In this document: piece after piece, positions 30,321 through 39,713 of the stretch
How positions within the stretch are numbered: the stretch's first letter is position 1
Layout of the letters: each line of letters starts with the position of its first letter
NCBI GenBank assembly: GCA_030849075.1
Contig: JASAOO010003560.1
Span: 103,540 to 167,539 of the forward strand
From: Zelonia costaricensis
Lineage: Eukaryota > Euglenozoa > Kinetoplastea > Trypanosomatida > Trypanosomatidae
Direction: 5' to 3'
DNA: 64,000 nt
The notes under the pieces: generated by a model
The model's input: the letters and a program-made list of their open reading frames with translations, nothing else
Database searches by the model: none
What the model was told of the DNA's origin: nothing
Program-made: the position numbers and the translations under genes

Positions 30321-31007
30321 ATGGCCGACGGGCGACCTCGCTTCTTTACCAAGCCCGAAGAGTACGTCGGCCATAATCCCGGCCGCCGGACGCTTTTCTT
30401 AGACATGGACGAGACGTTGGTCTACTGCTTCATCGAGAGACCGACGTTCTTTATCGAAACAGACGCGAACTTTTTCCAGTTCACGCTGGCCGACGACCCT
30501 AGCTTGACCTACTACGCGTACCGCCGACCTGGCCTGTACGAGTTCATTCGGCAGTGCAGCGAGCACTACGACTTGTACATCTTCACCGCCGGCGAGGACC
30601 TATACGCGCGGACGTTGCTGCGGTGGCTGTTGCCGCCCAACACCCTCGACGAATCGCGCTGGTACACCCGCGACTCCTGTGTCGACGATGGCTTCGGGTG
30701 CCTGCACAAGAACCTCACCATGCTGCACGGCTTTCTCTTCGATGAGCGCACCACGTTAATCCTGGACGACTCGGCTCCTGGCAACGTCTACCCCTCCCAG
30801 AACGCGTTGGCAATTCCTCGCTTTGCCCCAAACCCCGGCCGCACCGGCGAGGAGAACCACGCACGCATGCAGGGCGACCGGGGGCTCGAGATGTTCGCCA
30901 GGATGCTGTGCGGGGAGCAGTTCCTTCGCAGCGAGGACGTGCGCGAACCCATAGCCCGCTTTTACGCACTAATAGGTAGCTACGCTCGCAACAACGCGAA
31001 TAGGTGA
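30321..31007 (+). CDS. FCP1/SCP-type (HAD) phosphatase
   Basis: 228 aa with one NLI-interacting-factor/FCP1 domain covering nearly the whole length. The catalytic DxDxT motif is DMDET (D28, D30, T32) after TLFL. The downstream HAD motifs are present as YRRPGLYEF, YIFTAGEDLYA and LILDDSAPGNVYPSQNAL, the last corresponding to the SCP 'ILDNSP' segment. These enzymes dephosphorylate phospho-Ser/Thr, classically the RNA polymerase II CTD. Trypanosomatid Pol II lacks heptad repeats, so the substrate cannot be assumed. No TM or targeting signal is seen. An overlapping upstream ATG lies 7 bases before the start. Confidence 0.9.
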   Translation: MADGRPRFFTKPEEYVGHNPGRRTLFLDMDETLVYCFIERPTFFIETDANFFQFTLADDPSLTYYAYRRPGLYEFIRQCSEHYDLYIFTAGEDLYARTLLRWLLPPNTLDESRWYTRDSCVDDGFGCLHKNLTMLHGFLFDERTTLILDDSAPGNVYPSQNALAIPRFAPNPGRTGEENHARMQGDRGLEMFARMLCGEQFLRSEDVREPIARFYALIGSYARNNANR

Positions 31008-31234
31008 GACGGCCACACTACCAACCCGCGTGCTTCGTCAGCGCACCCGACCTCACCCACCGCAAGTGCCGCCTGCCTTCTGACACCCGCTTCTCAACAA
31101 CTCGGCTGAAGCCCTCCTCTCTCTCCGTGCGCGTTGGCGGAGGGGGGAGGGGGGGGGACGGGGGCGGCGCGGCGCACGGCTCCATGTACATACGGCGGTG
31201 AGCGCGAGCTGCTTGTTGTCTTTTCCGCACCTCC

Positions 31235-31258
31235 GTCTCTCTCTCTCTCTCTCTCTCT
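31235..31258. repeat. (TC)n microsatellite
   Basis: Twelve TC units on the + strand, ten bases before the palindrome at 31268. Confidence 0.9.
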
Positions 31259-31267
31259 TTGCGCCGT

Positions 31268-31295
31268 CCTCGCACGCACTATAGTGCGTGCGAGG
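31268..31295. repeat. Perfect 28-bp palindrome
   Basis: CCTCGCACGCACTA is followed immediately by its exact reverse complement TAGTGCGTGCGAGG, centred between 31281 and 31282. As RNA it would fold into a long hairpin with a minimal loop, in the presumed 3'UTR of the phosphatase gene. Function unknown. Confidence 0.95.
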
Positions 31296-32848
31296 TCTTG
31301 CGGGTGTGCGAGCGTTCGCGCTGCGGCGAGGGCCCCTCTTTTATGTTGTTGTTTTTACGCTGCCCATCACCGCGGTGAGGTGGAGTCGTGGGCCAGAAGG
31401 GTGAGCCGGGAGCCTCGCTTTCGCAGATAGCCCCACGCTGCGAGCTTTCTGCATCGCGTCCTTGTGGGGGCGAAACCCCATTAGCCTACTCGCCACTTTC
31501 TCTCGACGCGCAGAGGCTACGCATCAGCGCAGCTGTGTGCTGATGCGGCGCCAGCATACAACAAAAGATCTCTGGTGTACATTTCGCGCAATCATATGAA
31601 CCTGATCGAGAAGCCCTTTTTTCACCTTTCGCTACTGTTCAACGTGTGAGGGGAGGGAGGGGGAGGCACCTTTTGCGTGCACGTGTGTGCTTGTGTTTGT
31701 GTGAGTGTTTTCGTCCTTCGGCGATTTTGTCGGTGGTGCTCTTCTCGATCACCTCGTCTGTTGCTCATGCTCCCGCATCAGAGTATTTCTGCAGACAACG
31801 CAGAGCATCGCCACTCATCTATTTACGCCGCAGTAACCCACATCTTCGGAGTCGCAGGCGAGAGGCAGCCGCTTTTGAGCCTCAACAGACGAAAGAGAAG
31901 GATCTTCAACCGAGAGTTGTCCGGGCAGCAGTGGCCAGGGGTGGGGGGGGGGGGGTGGGGGCGCAGCCAAGCCGAAGGTCGTCGCAGACACGCACGCGAA
32001 CGAGCAGAAAAGCGCATTGGCAGCGGATCTTCCAACAAGCGCTTCAAGGCAGACAATGCGCCCTCGTAACGCGCGCATCGCCGCACACAGCCGCCTTCCT
32101 TTTCCTTCTCTCTGTCTTCCTCTTACCCCCGCCCTTTGCGCCAGATTGTCGTGTGCGGCCTTCTACACCCCCCCCCCACACACACACATCCACACGTCAC
32201 CAAAGGTCACTGATAGACCGTGAAAACAACTCAGAAAAAAAAAGAGCAAGCATGGTAAGTCACAAGGAGGCGCGTGCGGGCCGCTGTCGCGCTAAACCTG
32301 CGTGTCGCCTACTGAGCTGCACGCGGGCTGTGCGCGCCGTGTACTGATCGCAGTCGAGTGGGCCGGACTGGGCATTCACCCCAGGTCCGTGCACGAGGAG
32401 GAGCAGCGCGTCGAGGCCGCAAGGCTCTCCTCGTCGGCGAGCGGGGGGCGCTGCATGGCAGGCGAGCCCAACTCCAACTCCACTCTCCCCTCCTGCACCC
32501 TACGGAGTGTCTGGCTCCTTCAATTCCCGCATTTCCTCCTTCGTCTGCGTTTTGCGCTGCCAGCTCACCGCCCTCTATCTCGTCTGCCCGCTCCGGTCTC
32601 TTCGCTTGCCGTCTCACACGCCGGTCGTATTCTTCGCTTTCTACAAGATGTGTGGAGCCCATCGAGTCTAGGGCCTGTCCACGCTACTCCAAGTCGGACT
32701 GACAGATTTGTCTGGCACTGCTGGCGAGCAGGAAGTGCACCACAAAGCGACTGCGGTGGCACAGGGCAGCGTCTTGTCGCGCCGCACCCAACGTACGCTG
32801 TACACCCGGAACAAGTACGCAAGAGAAGCGCACCTGCCGGCATCCACC

Positions 32849-33334
32849 ATGACGATCGAGTTTGTGATTCTGGTGAACCGGCAGGGGGAGACGCGGCTCT
32901 CACACTACGCACGTCCCCTGACGCTCGACTCGCGCGCGGCCCTGGAGAGCGAGGCGGCGCGAAAGTGCATGCATCGGCGGGAGGGGGACTGCAGCTTTGT
33001 TGAGCACCTCCACTACAAGCTCATCTACCGCCGCTACGCCTCACTGTATTTTATTGTTGGCGTCGACAACGTGCCGAGGCAGAACACGCTGATTGGCTAC
33101 GACGCCCACCAGGAGAACGACCTCGCCGTTATGGAGTTCATTCAGGCTGTCATGGAGTGCTTCGACGCGTACTTTGAGAGTGCCTGCGAGCTGGACCTCA
33201 TGTACAACTCAGAAAAGGCACACTTTATCCTGGAGGAGATGCTGACCAGCGGGCGGGTCGGCGAGATGAATGCTCAGAACGTGCTGCAACCCATCTTGAC
33301 CATGGACGCCGAGAACCCTGTCGGTCAGTTTTGA
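32849..33334 (+). CDS. Adaptor-protein complex sigma (small) subunit, AP-4-like
   Basis: 161 aa, typical size for the family. The longin-fold signature is clear: MTIEFVILVNRQGETRLSHY at the N-terminus, then CSFVEHLHYKLIYRRYASLY, FIVGVD, and the core CELDLMYNSEKAHFILEEML. Among sigma subunits the CSFVE motif and the start (EFxxxVNxQGxTRLSxY) resemble AP-4 sigma most, though sigma-1/2 cannot be excluded by eye. It would be part of a heterotetrameric coat for trans-Golgi/endosomal sorting. A 14-residue acidic/polar insertion (about residue 75-90) precedes the last helices. In-frame codons upstream to 32708 start with a non-ATG codon; the ATG at 32849 matches the family start. Confidence 0.88.
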   Translation: MTIEFVILVNRQGETRLSHYARPLTLDSRAALESEAARKCMHRREGDCSFVEHLHYKLIYRRYASLYFIVGVDNVPRQNTLIGYDAHQENDLAVMEFIQAVMECFDAYFESACELDLMYNSEKAHFILEEMLTSGRVGEMNAQNVLQPILTMDAENPVGQF

Positions 33335-34134
33335 GTCGAGCAGCACACGCAGTCCCCGATGAGGTGCATCAGCTTCCCTGGGCGCGTCTGCTCTGTTGCT
33401 CTGACGCGACGCATCCTTTCAAGCATGCTACCGCGCGCGTTGCGCGACTCCTTTGGTGCCCTGTGCCTGCTGCTCAACGCGCCTCTTTCACATCCGCCGT
33501 TTCAGAGGCAGACAAAACAGTCACACACAAACACACGCACACATAAAAGGAAGCCGAAAGGAGCGCTCGTCGGGGGTGGGTGCTAGTAGCTCGCGCAACG
33601 CCAAGCGCCAAAAGAGACAACTTGAGCCTCCCCGCGTCTTTCCAACTTGCAAAGTGCTGCAACGGTATTCGCACCGCGGCCCACTCCCGTGCTGCGACGC
33701 CATTTTTTCACTTCGTGTTTCGTGAGTGCTTCCATCGACGCCTGCTCTTGACATGCCACTGCGTCCTCCCCTTCTGCTGAGCTGCTGCCCGCTAGCCGCA
33801 AGAACTCTCAAAGCCGCCGCGGCGCCTCCTCCAACGCCAACCCTGAGCTGCACTTTCCGCATTGCGCCACGCACATCCATTCACGCACGTGCTGCTCGGC
33901 AGCGCTATTCTTCCTCACACTCGGCGGTGGTGCTTGAAGGGTACGCCGAGCTGCGCCTTGTCGCACCATCGGCCCTCACCCTTCAGTATCCGGGCTTTTC
34001 TCGTGGGCCGCGCTACACTGCGACAGCCTCCCCAAGTGGCCGTGCACCTGCGGATTCGACTACCGCTCCTACACGGCGTGTGTTGCCGCCACCCCCCAAA
34101 AGTGATACCAAGGAGCAAGGTTGACGTGGGCACA
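33335..34134. other. Intergenic region
   Basis: AC-rich repeat (33522-33543), then a C/T-rich leader. No coding sequence supported. Upstream in-frame codons before 34135 have noncoding composition. Confidence 0.55.
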
Positions 34135-35028
34135 ATGGGTGGCAACTCCAACGCAATCGGTGTGCGCACCGTGCACGACAGGGAAGAGGAGGAGCATGAC
34201 AAGAAGCTGATGGAGCGCATCATACAGGAAAACAGCAACCCGTTCCAGGCTACTGTCGACCCGATCCTTGCGCAGGCGTCGCATGTGTACAACACGTACT
34301 TGTATGCCTCGGGTGTCATGTTCCTCGGCCTCGCCTTCTGGGGCGCCTACCCGTCCTTTGTGCGCTTCCGCCACGCCCACCTGTTCCGCTACCGTCGCGC
34401 GCAGCTGTCGCTGCGTTGCGGCATCTTCGGGACGGAGCACATGCCAAAATGGAATAAGACGTACCTGCAGCGCGTCGTTGTCCCACCGCTGCCCACGGCC
34501 GACGTACCCGCCACCACACTCGCCGCATCGCCCCCTGAGCCGGCTGAGCCGTCCACGGCGGTTTCCGTCGCAGCACCGCCGGAGGGCGGCGTCGCCGTGT
34601 CCGCGGCGGAGGCGGCGTCGCCGTTGGCGGTGCAGGAGTTGTCGGCTGCTCGGACGGCGCGTGGCAGCTTCGGCGCAGGTGATACGGGCAAGAGCGAGGA
34701 GGCACTGCGCCGCTCGCTGCAGCGCATCAATGCGGACTTCTTCGGACCAAAGAAGGCGATCTTTGATGCTCCCGTCGACGCGGGGGAGGCGGGCAAGGAC
34801 GTGCGTATTCGCGTCGCTGAGGCTGTGGCGGCGGCGCACGCTGTTGTGGTGTTGAAGGAGTCCCACGCAACGGCGCGAAGTATCCCGGAGGGGTGGGAGG
34901 TGTGGTGGGTGTCAGAGCCCGAGGCGCGCCGGCGGCGGTTTTGCAAGTTCTGGCTTGGCGGGCTGGCCTGTGCTCGCGCTTTCCAGGATCTCTTGGACAT
35001 GCCCGACATGCCGGACCTGATCACCTGA
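34135..35028 (+). CDS. Single-TM hypothetical protein with myristoylation-type N-terminus
   Basis: 297 aa, family not recognised. The N-terminus MGGNSNAIG fits the general N-myristoylation pattern (Gly2, Asn at position 6, no Pro after it). One hydrophobic helix at about 54-75 (LYASGVMFLGLAFWGAYPS) is followed by a basic patch (RFRHAHLFRYRRAQ). A Pro/Ala/Glu-rich linker (about 125-185) then leads to a more ordered C-terminal block (SLQRINADFFGPKKAIFD, EGWEVWWVSEPEARRRR). It lies directly upstream of the N-myristoyltransferase gene. The frame stays open to 33862, but that segment looks like UTR. A mitochondrial membrane location is an alternative. Confidence 0.75.
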   Translation: MGGNSNAIGVRTVHDREEEEHDKKLMERIIQENSNPFQATVDPILAQASHVYNTYLYASGVMFLGLAFWGAYPSFVRFRHAHLFRYRRAQLSLRCGIFGTEHMPKWNKTYLQRVVVPPLPTADVPATTLAASPPEPAEPSTAVSVAAPPEGGVAVSAAEAASPLAVQELSAARTARGSFGAGDTGKSEEALRRSLQRINADFFGPKKAIFDAPVDAGEAGKDVRIRVAEAVAAAHAVVVLKESHATARSIPEGWEVWWVSEPEARRRRFCKFWLGGLACARAFQDLLDMPDMPDLIT

Positions 35029-35626
35029 TCGCGACCTCCTGTTCTCCCCCCCCCCGGCCGCGGCACACCTTCGCCCTCGCTCGCTGTGATCACAGAGATG
35101 TCAGGTCGCCAGGGCACAACCTCAACGCCTTCACAACACACAAAAAAAAAAGGATCAACAAAGTCTGAGCTCGGCGGCAACGCTTCGCTTTGCTCGCAGC
35201 GCAGTCTTAGCTCGATGTCCTCATCGATGCGAGGTGCTGCATCCTCCCCCTTTTCTGTGCTTCTTACGACCGCCTTACTACGCCCCTCTTGTCGCTCGGG
35301 AAGTGGCAAGAGCGAGTGTTCGTACACAGAGTTGTGTGGAGCAGTGCCGGCGCGGAAAAAAAGGGGGCAGTGGCTGGGCGGGCTCGAGCGGCTGAGAGGG
35401 AGGAAGGAGAGGGCCTGAGACGTGCGGTGGAAGGAAGGAGAAAGAGCATCGGCTTTGTGCCGCCACGCAACGCCTCGCCTGCGCACACCAGCGGCGCTCC
35501 TGAATCTCCGCCCGGCGTCCTGCCACGACCGTCCTCCTCTCCTTCTCTTGTTCTCACCTCTCCCCGCATTGCCACCTCGTCTCGTCTTCTTGTGCGGACT
35601 TGCGCGTGTGTGAGTGCACGCGCTGG

Positions 35627-35642
35627 CGTTTTTCCGTCGCAG
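35627..35642 (+). promoter_or_regulatory. Candidate spliced-leader acceptor, NMT
   Basis: GTTTTTCCGTCGCAG, with the AG at 35641-35642, after a longer C/T-rich stretch from about 35525. The 5'UTR would be about 192 bases and include the AC repeat. Confidence 0.45.
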
Positions 35643-35743
35643 CTCTTGCTCGCCAGCCGCACCCTTTCTTTTTCCCCAACCGCCCCTATCACCATTCGCC
35701 CTTTGAGCATTGCACACGGCGCCCGTAAAGGGTCGTTAGACAA

Positions 35744-35801
35744 GCACAATCACAATCACACAGGCACACACACGCACACACATACACGCACACACATACC
35801 C
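35744..35801. repeat. Imperfect AC-rich repeat in NMT leader
   Basis: CACAATCACAATCACACAGG followed by CACACACACGCACACACATA and similar AC-rich sequence, just upstream of the NMT ATG. Confidence 0.8.
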
Positions 35802-35834
35802 ACCTGAGAGCACAAGATAAATCAGTTCATCGCC

Positions 35835-37100
35835 ATGTCGCGTCTTCCTTCGTCGGACGCCTCGCACGCGTTTTGGAGCACGCAGCCGGTGCCGCAGACC
35901 GATAGTGAGACGGAGACGGCGGTGATCGCTGGTCCGATGGATGAGCCCAAGACGGTAGCCGACATCCCCGAGACGCCGTACTCGATCGCCAGCACGTTTG
36001 AGTGGTGGACGCCGAACCTGGACGCGGCCGATGACATCCACGCCATCTACGAGCTTCTGCGCGACAACTACGTAGAGGATGACGGTAGCATGTTCCGCTT
36101 CAACTACTCGGAGGAGTTCCTACAGTGGGCGCTGCGCCCGCCGGGCTACATGCAGGACTGGCACGTGGCCGTGCGGCGCAAGACGGACAAGAAGCTGCTC
36201 GCCTTCATCGCTGGCGTGCCGATGACGCTGCGCATGGGCACGCCTAAGGATGTGAAGGAGCAGGCGTCCGCGCGGGGCAAGGGCGAGGAGGCGGCCAGGT
36301 ACGATGAGCCGCGCCGCATCTGCGAGATCAACTTTTTGTGCGTGCACAAGCAGCTACGCGAGAAGCGCCTGGCCCCCATTCTGATCAAGGAGGTCACGCG
36401 TCGCGTGAACCGCTCCGACGTGTGGCAGGCGGTGTACACGGCCGGGGTGATGCTGCCGACCCCGTACACATCGGGCCAGTACTTTCACCGCAGCCTTAAC
36501 CCCGAGAAGCTTGTGGAGATCCGTTTCAGCGGCATTCCAGCGCAGTACCAGAAGTTCCAGAACCCCATGGCGATGCTAAAGCGCAACTACCAGCTGCCGA
36601 GCGCGCCAAAGAGCGCCGGACTGCGTGAGATGAAGCCGAGCGACGTCCCGCAGGTGCGCGAGCTTCTCATGTCCTATTTGGGGTGCTTCGACGTGAGCCC
36701 CGTCTTCGACGACGCCGAAATCGGCCACTACCTCCTGCCTCGCGACGGCGTCGTGTACACCTACGTGATCGAGAACGACAAGAAGGCGGTGACTGACTTC
36801 TTCTCCTTCTACCGCATCCCGTCAACCGTGATCGGAAACAGCAAGTACGACGTCCTCAACGCCGCCTATGTTCACTACTACGCCGCCACTACCGTCCCAT
36901 TGCATCAGCTCATTCTCGACCTCCTCGTCGTAGCCCACGCGCGCGGCTTTGACGTGTGCAACATGGTCGAAATCCTCGACAACCGCACCTTCATTGAGCA
37001 GCTCAAGTTCGGCACCGGCGACGGGTTCCTGCGCTACTACTTCTATAACTGGGCGTACCCCAAGATCAAGCCGTCGCAGGTTGCACTTGTCATGCTGTAG
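35835..37100 (+). CDS. NMT: N-myristoyltransferase (glycylpeptide N-tetradecanoyltransferase)
   Basis: 421 aa, the length known for Leishmania NMT. Both family signatures are intact: EINFLCVHK at residues 164-172 and KFGTGDG at 391-397. The C-terminus ends in VALVML, whose free carboxylate serves as the catalytic base in this family. The enzyme transfers myristate from myristoyl-CoA to the N-terminal glycine of proteins such as HASPs, ARF/ARL GTPases and calpain-like proteins, at ribosomes and in the cytosol. NMT is essential in trypanosomatids and a validated drug target. The start (MSRLPSSDASHAFW) is the first ATG after the AC-rich leader. No anomalies. Confidence 0.98.
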   Translation: MSRLPSSDASHAFWSTQPVPQTDSETETAVIAGPMDEPKTVADIPETPYSIASTFEWWTPNLDAADDIHAIYELLRDNYVEDDGSMFRFNYSEEFLQWALRPPGYMQDWHVAVRRKTDKKLLAFIAGVPMTLRMGTPKDVKEQASARGKGEEAARYDEPRRICEINFLCVHKQLREKRLAPILIKEVTRRVNRSDVWQAVYTAGVMLPTPYTSGQYFHRSLNPEKLVEIRFSGIPAQYQKFQNPMAMLKRNYQLPSAPKSAGLREMKPSDVPQVRELLMSYLGCFDVSPVFDDAEIGHYLLPRDGVVYTYVIENDKKAVTDFFSFYRIPSTVIGNSKYDVLNAAYVHYYAATTVPLHQLILDLLVVAHARGFDVCNMVEILDNRTFIEQLKFGTGDGFLRYYFYNWAYPKIKPSQVALVML

Positions 37101-38153
37101 CCCCCTGCCGGCCCGGTGCCTTGCGCCTCTCTCACCTCACGCTGACGAAGGAGTCCATCACCTGTTTTTTTTTTTTCGTTCGGTGGCGATGCGGGCATCG
37201 ACGCTGTGAGTTCATGGCCCCTGTGGCACCTTGCATCGACGAGGCGCCGCGCGAGGAGCCGCAGCGGACTTGGAATGTAGGAACCTGTCTGTTTCATCCC
37301 ACTCTTTGGCTAAGCTGTTGCCGGGCGTGGCCGGCGTCCTTGGCGGTGGCTGTACCAGCTTCTCCCTAGAAAGAAAACTGGACCTTTGTCAGCCTACGTG
37401 CGAACGACGCAGTCAAATCGAAGTCTTGCCTCACTGGATCTCTGGTCTTCAGCTGCGCTGCTGCGCGACCTGCACGACTGGCCGCAAGCGAGCCTCGGCG
37501 CTGCCGCCCTGTCGCCGCATCGCGGTTGTGTGTTTTGTTTTTCGTCTTGAGCGGAGCGGCAGTCCCAAGTGCGCGGCTGGCCTTGCCGACGAGCGCGAGC
37601 CCTCCCCCGTTGCTTCAGTCAACTCGCGCCAACCACGCTAGTCTGCACGACGCATGCGACCGCGTGTGTCTGGTTGGGCAGGTGTGTCCGTGTCTGTGAG
37701 TGCAAGCCGCCGCCTCTAGCGTCCGCAGACTGAGGGGATCTGGCGTTGGCGCCCAACTGCTTCACTGTTGTCATGGTTTGGCCCACTCCGTGTGACATGA
37801 CCCTCCTATGACTGGGTGTGTGTGGAGGTGAGCATAGCGCCGCCGTGGCCTCAAAACCCGCACGGTCTCCAACCCCGACCACCCTTACCCCCTGATCTTC
37901 CTGTCACAGCTGGTTTTCTTTTCGTGGGCCGCATACCATTCTCGCGGCCTCCATCGGCATTTGTTTCACACGCACAAGCCACACAAAGACAGGAAACGCT
38001 ACAAAGTCGCCGAATTACACCTGGGCCAGGACGTTGCCGCGTGTGCCCTCGCCATTTTTTTTTTTTTTTGGATACCTTGCCGTACATCTCACCGGTACAC
38101 GCTTTCGGCATCGTTCTCTTTGGATCGATCTCGTCTGCAGCTGCGCCGCAGTC
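37101..38153. other. Intergenic region (1.05 kb)
   Basis: NMT 3'UTR with poly-T (37166-37176), then the syntaxin leader with T15 at 38056-38069. No coding sequence supported. Confidence 0.55.
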
Positions 38154-39077
38154 ATGGTTGTGGAGCGGGACCGCTCAAATGAGCTTCACGAGCTCTTCTC
38201 GCGGCTGCGGCAGAGCCAGCCGGCAGCGAGCACTGGCGCGCTCGTGTCCACTGGCCTGCACAGCAGCAGCGACGTGCAAACCTTCAACCGGTTTGCCAAG
38301 GAGTTCTCAAACAACATCGCCACCGTGTCCGAGTACATCATGCGTCTCACGCAGCTGGCCAACCGGCAGAACGTCTTCGACGACCAGACGGCCGAGGTGA
38401 GTGAGCTAACACAGATGGTGAAGAGCTCGCTGCAGCGTCTGCACAACGACGCCGGCACGCTGGAGGAGCTGAAGCGGCGGGCCGTGGAGTCGCAGAAGGG
38501 CAGCGGCCCCGGCAAAGGCGACGCGCGCGGCATCTTCGGGGGCTCGACGGACCACCTGCGCACGTCAGAGCGGCACAGCGAGACGGTGGTCGAGACGCTG
38601 CGGAGCCGCCTTGCTCGCACGGGCCAGCAGTTTCGCACAACGTTGCAGCACCAGTCGAAGAGCCTCAAAGACAAAGCGAACCGACGCCACATGTTTACGA
38701 CGGCTGACCGGCCGCAGACCTTCGAGAGCGCGCTCTTTCAGGATCAGGAGCAGCACCAGCAGCAGCAGCTGCTCCTGTCCGGTACCGCCAACACGCAGTA
38801 CTACCAGCAGCGCGCCGACGCCGTGCTGGAGATTGAAGCGGCCGTGCAGGAGGTCGGCGAGCTTTTCAACGACTTTACCCGCCTCGTCCAGGAGCAGGAG
38901 GAGGTCGTGCTCCGCATCGACACGGACGTGGACACCGCCGTGCGCCACGTCAATGCCGGCAGCAACGAGCTAATGCGCTACCTCACCAACCTGAGCTCGA
39001 ACCGCGGGCTCATCCTCAAGGTGTTTGCCATGCTCTTCTTCTTCCTCATGCTGTTTGGCCTCCTCGTTGTACGGTAG
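38154..39077 (+). CDS. Syntaxin 5-like Qa-SNARE
   Basis: 307 aa, tail-anchored. The C-terminal SNARE motif runs from about residue 222 (RADAVLEIEAAVQEVGELF) through LVQEQEEVVLRID, which carries the zero-layer Gln. It is followed by NELMRYLTNLSSNRGLILK and one hydrophobic anchor (VFAMLFFFLMLFGLLVV) that ends the protein. The wording EQEExxxRID and SNRxLxxK is close to syntaxin 5/Sed5, the Golgi Qa-SNARE in ER-Golgi and intra-Golgi fusion. The N-terminal region is helical, consistent with an Habc bundle, and starts NELHELFSRLRQ where Sed5 proteins have a short ER/COPII-sorting peptide. The ATG at 38154 follows poly-T and AGs at 38139-38140 and 38150-38151, which would leave an unusually short leader. 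Confidence 0.9.
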   Translation: MVVERDRSNELHELFSRLRQSQPAASTGALVSTGLHSSSDVQTFNRFAKEFSNNIATVSEYIMRLTQLANRQNVFDDQTAEVSELTQMVKSSLQRLHNDAGTLEELKRRAVESQKGSGPGKGDARGIFGGSTDHLRTSERHSETVVETLRSRLARTGQQFRTTLQHQSKSLKDKANRRHMFTTADRPQTFESALFQDQEQHQQQQLLLSGTANTQYYQQRADAVLEIEAAVQEVGELFNDFTRLVQEQEEVVLRIDTDVDTAVRHVNAGSNELMRYLTNLSSNRGLILKVFAMLFFFLMLFGLLVVR

Positions 39078-39108
39078 TCCCGTGGATGCCGTGAAGTTCT
39101 TGCGCTGA

Positions 39109-39127
39109 TGTGTGTGTGTGTGTGTGT
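39109..39127. repeat. (TG)n microsatellite
   Basis: TG repeats 32 bases after the syntaxin stop, in the presumed 3'UTR. Confidence 0.9.
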
Positions 39128-39664
39128 ACGCGTGCCCTTAGCCCCACGAAGATGCCCGTTCTAGTTTGCCGCCACGTCGAGGTTGGGGTGACCCATGCTC
39201 TTCCCGCGACGTCTGGGCTTCTGCGGCGCGTGTGGGGGCAAGTCCATCGGTGAATGACGTGGCGCGCCACTGCCGCACACCCGCGTACCAGCGCCCTCTC
39301 TTGATTCTCGTCTCAGTTGCACTCGCGTCTCGTCACTCAACCGCGCTTCTGCGTCCCCTCCTCCCCCCCCCGCCTCGTGTCCGCGATGGTGCCAGATGTG
39401 GGAGAGGAGACAAACACGTGCGGGTAGGCCGAAAAGGAAGAAAAGAAGGAGAGCGTCGGACAGCGCTCAGCCAGTACCAGTGTTTTCCACGCGCGGCCTC
39501 ACTCACGAGCGCGCCGGCTTACTCGCCGAGCGCGTCGTGACTGGAGCTTTGCCGTGCACGCCGCAGCCGTGAGCTGCGCTGCTCTCATGCAGGTTACACA
39601 AAATGCCGACTTTTGCTCCCTCTCCGCCCTCACACGGCCAACACACAAAACTCTCACGAGCGCC

Positions 39665-39703
39665 TTTATCCAGCTTCCCCTCTTCCTTTGAACAAGTCCA
39701 CAG
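39665..39703 (+). promoter_or_regulatory. Candidate spliced-leader acceptor deciding the next start
   Basis: TTATCCAGCTTCCCCTCTTC followed by CTTTGAACAAGTCCACAG, with the AG at 39702-39703, 11 bases before the ATG at 39714. Use of this site would exclude the upstream in-frame ATG at 39603. Confidence 0.45.
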
Positions 39704-39713
39704 GCTGGCGGCC

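Larger units (their letters stand above)
31008..32848. other. Long intergenic region (1.8 kb) with structured elements
   Basis: After the phosphatase stop comes a G-rich tract (31140-31163), then (TC)n at 31235-31258 and a perfect 28-bp palindrome at 31268-31295. A second long G-run is at 31938-31961. C/T-rich leader sequence (32520-32640) precedes the AP sigma gene, with an AG candidate at 32562-32563 and a seven-codon uORF at about 32648. No larger gene supported. Confidence 0.55.
35029..35834. other. Intergenic region with AC-rich repeat
   Basis: A10 at 35144-35153, C/T-rich sequence at 35510-35700 and an imperfect AC-rich repeat at 35744-35801 in the presumed 5'UTR of NMT. No coding sequence supported; a 442-codon minus-strand frame here is chance. 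Confidence 0.55.
39078..39713. other. Intergenic region with TG repeat
   Basis: (TG)n at 39109-39127 in the syntaxin 3'UTR, then a C-run (39363-39371) and a C/T-rich leader to the next gene. The in-frame ATG at 39603 precedes a likely splice site, so I treat 39603-39713 as leader. Confidence 0.5.

Noticed and set aside
34389..35717. 442-codon minus-strand open frame spanning a gene end and spacer
   Set aside because: Overlaps a supported + strand gene and continues through C/T-rich spacer; no recognisable protein.
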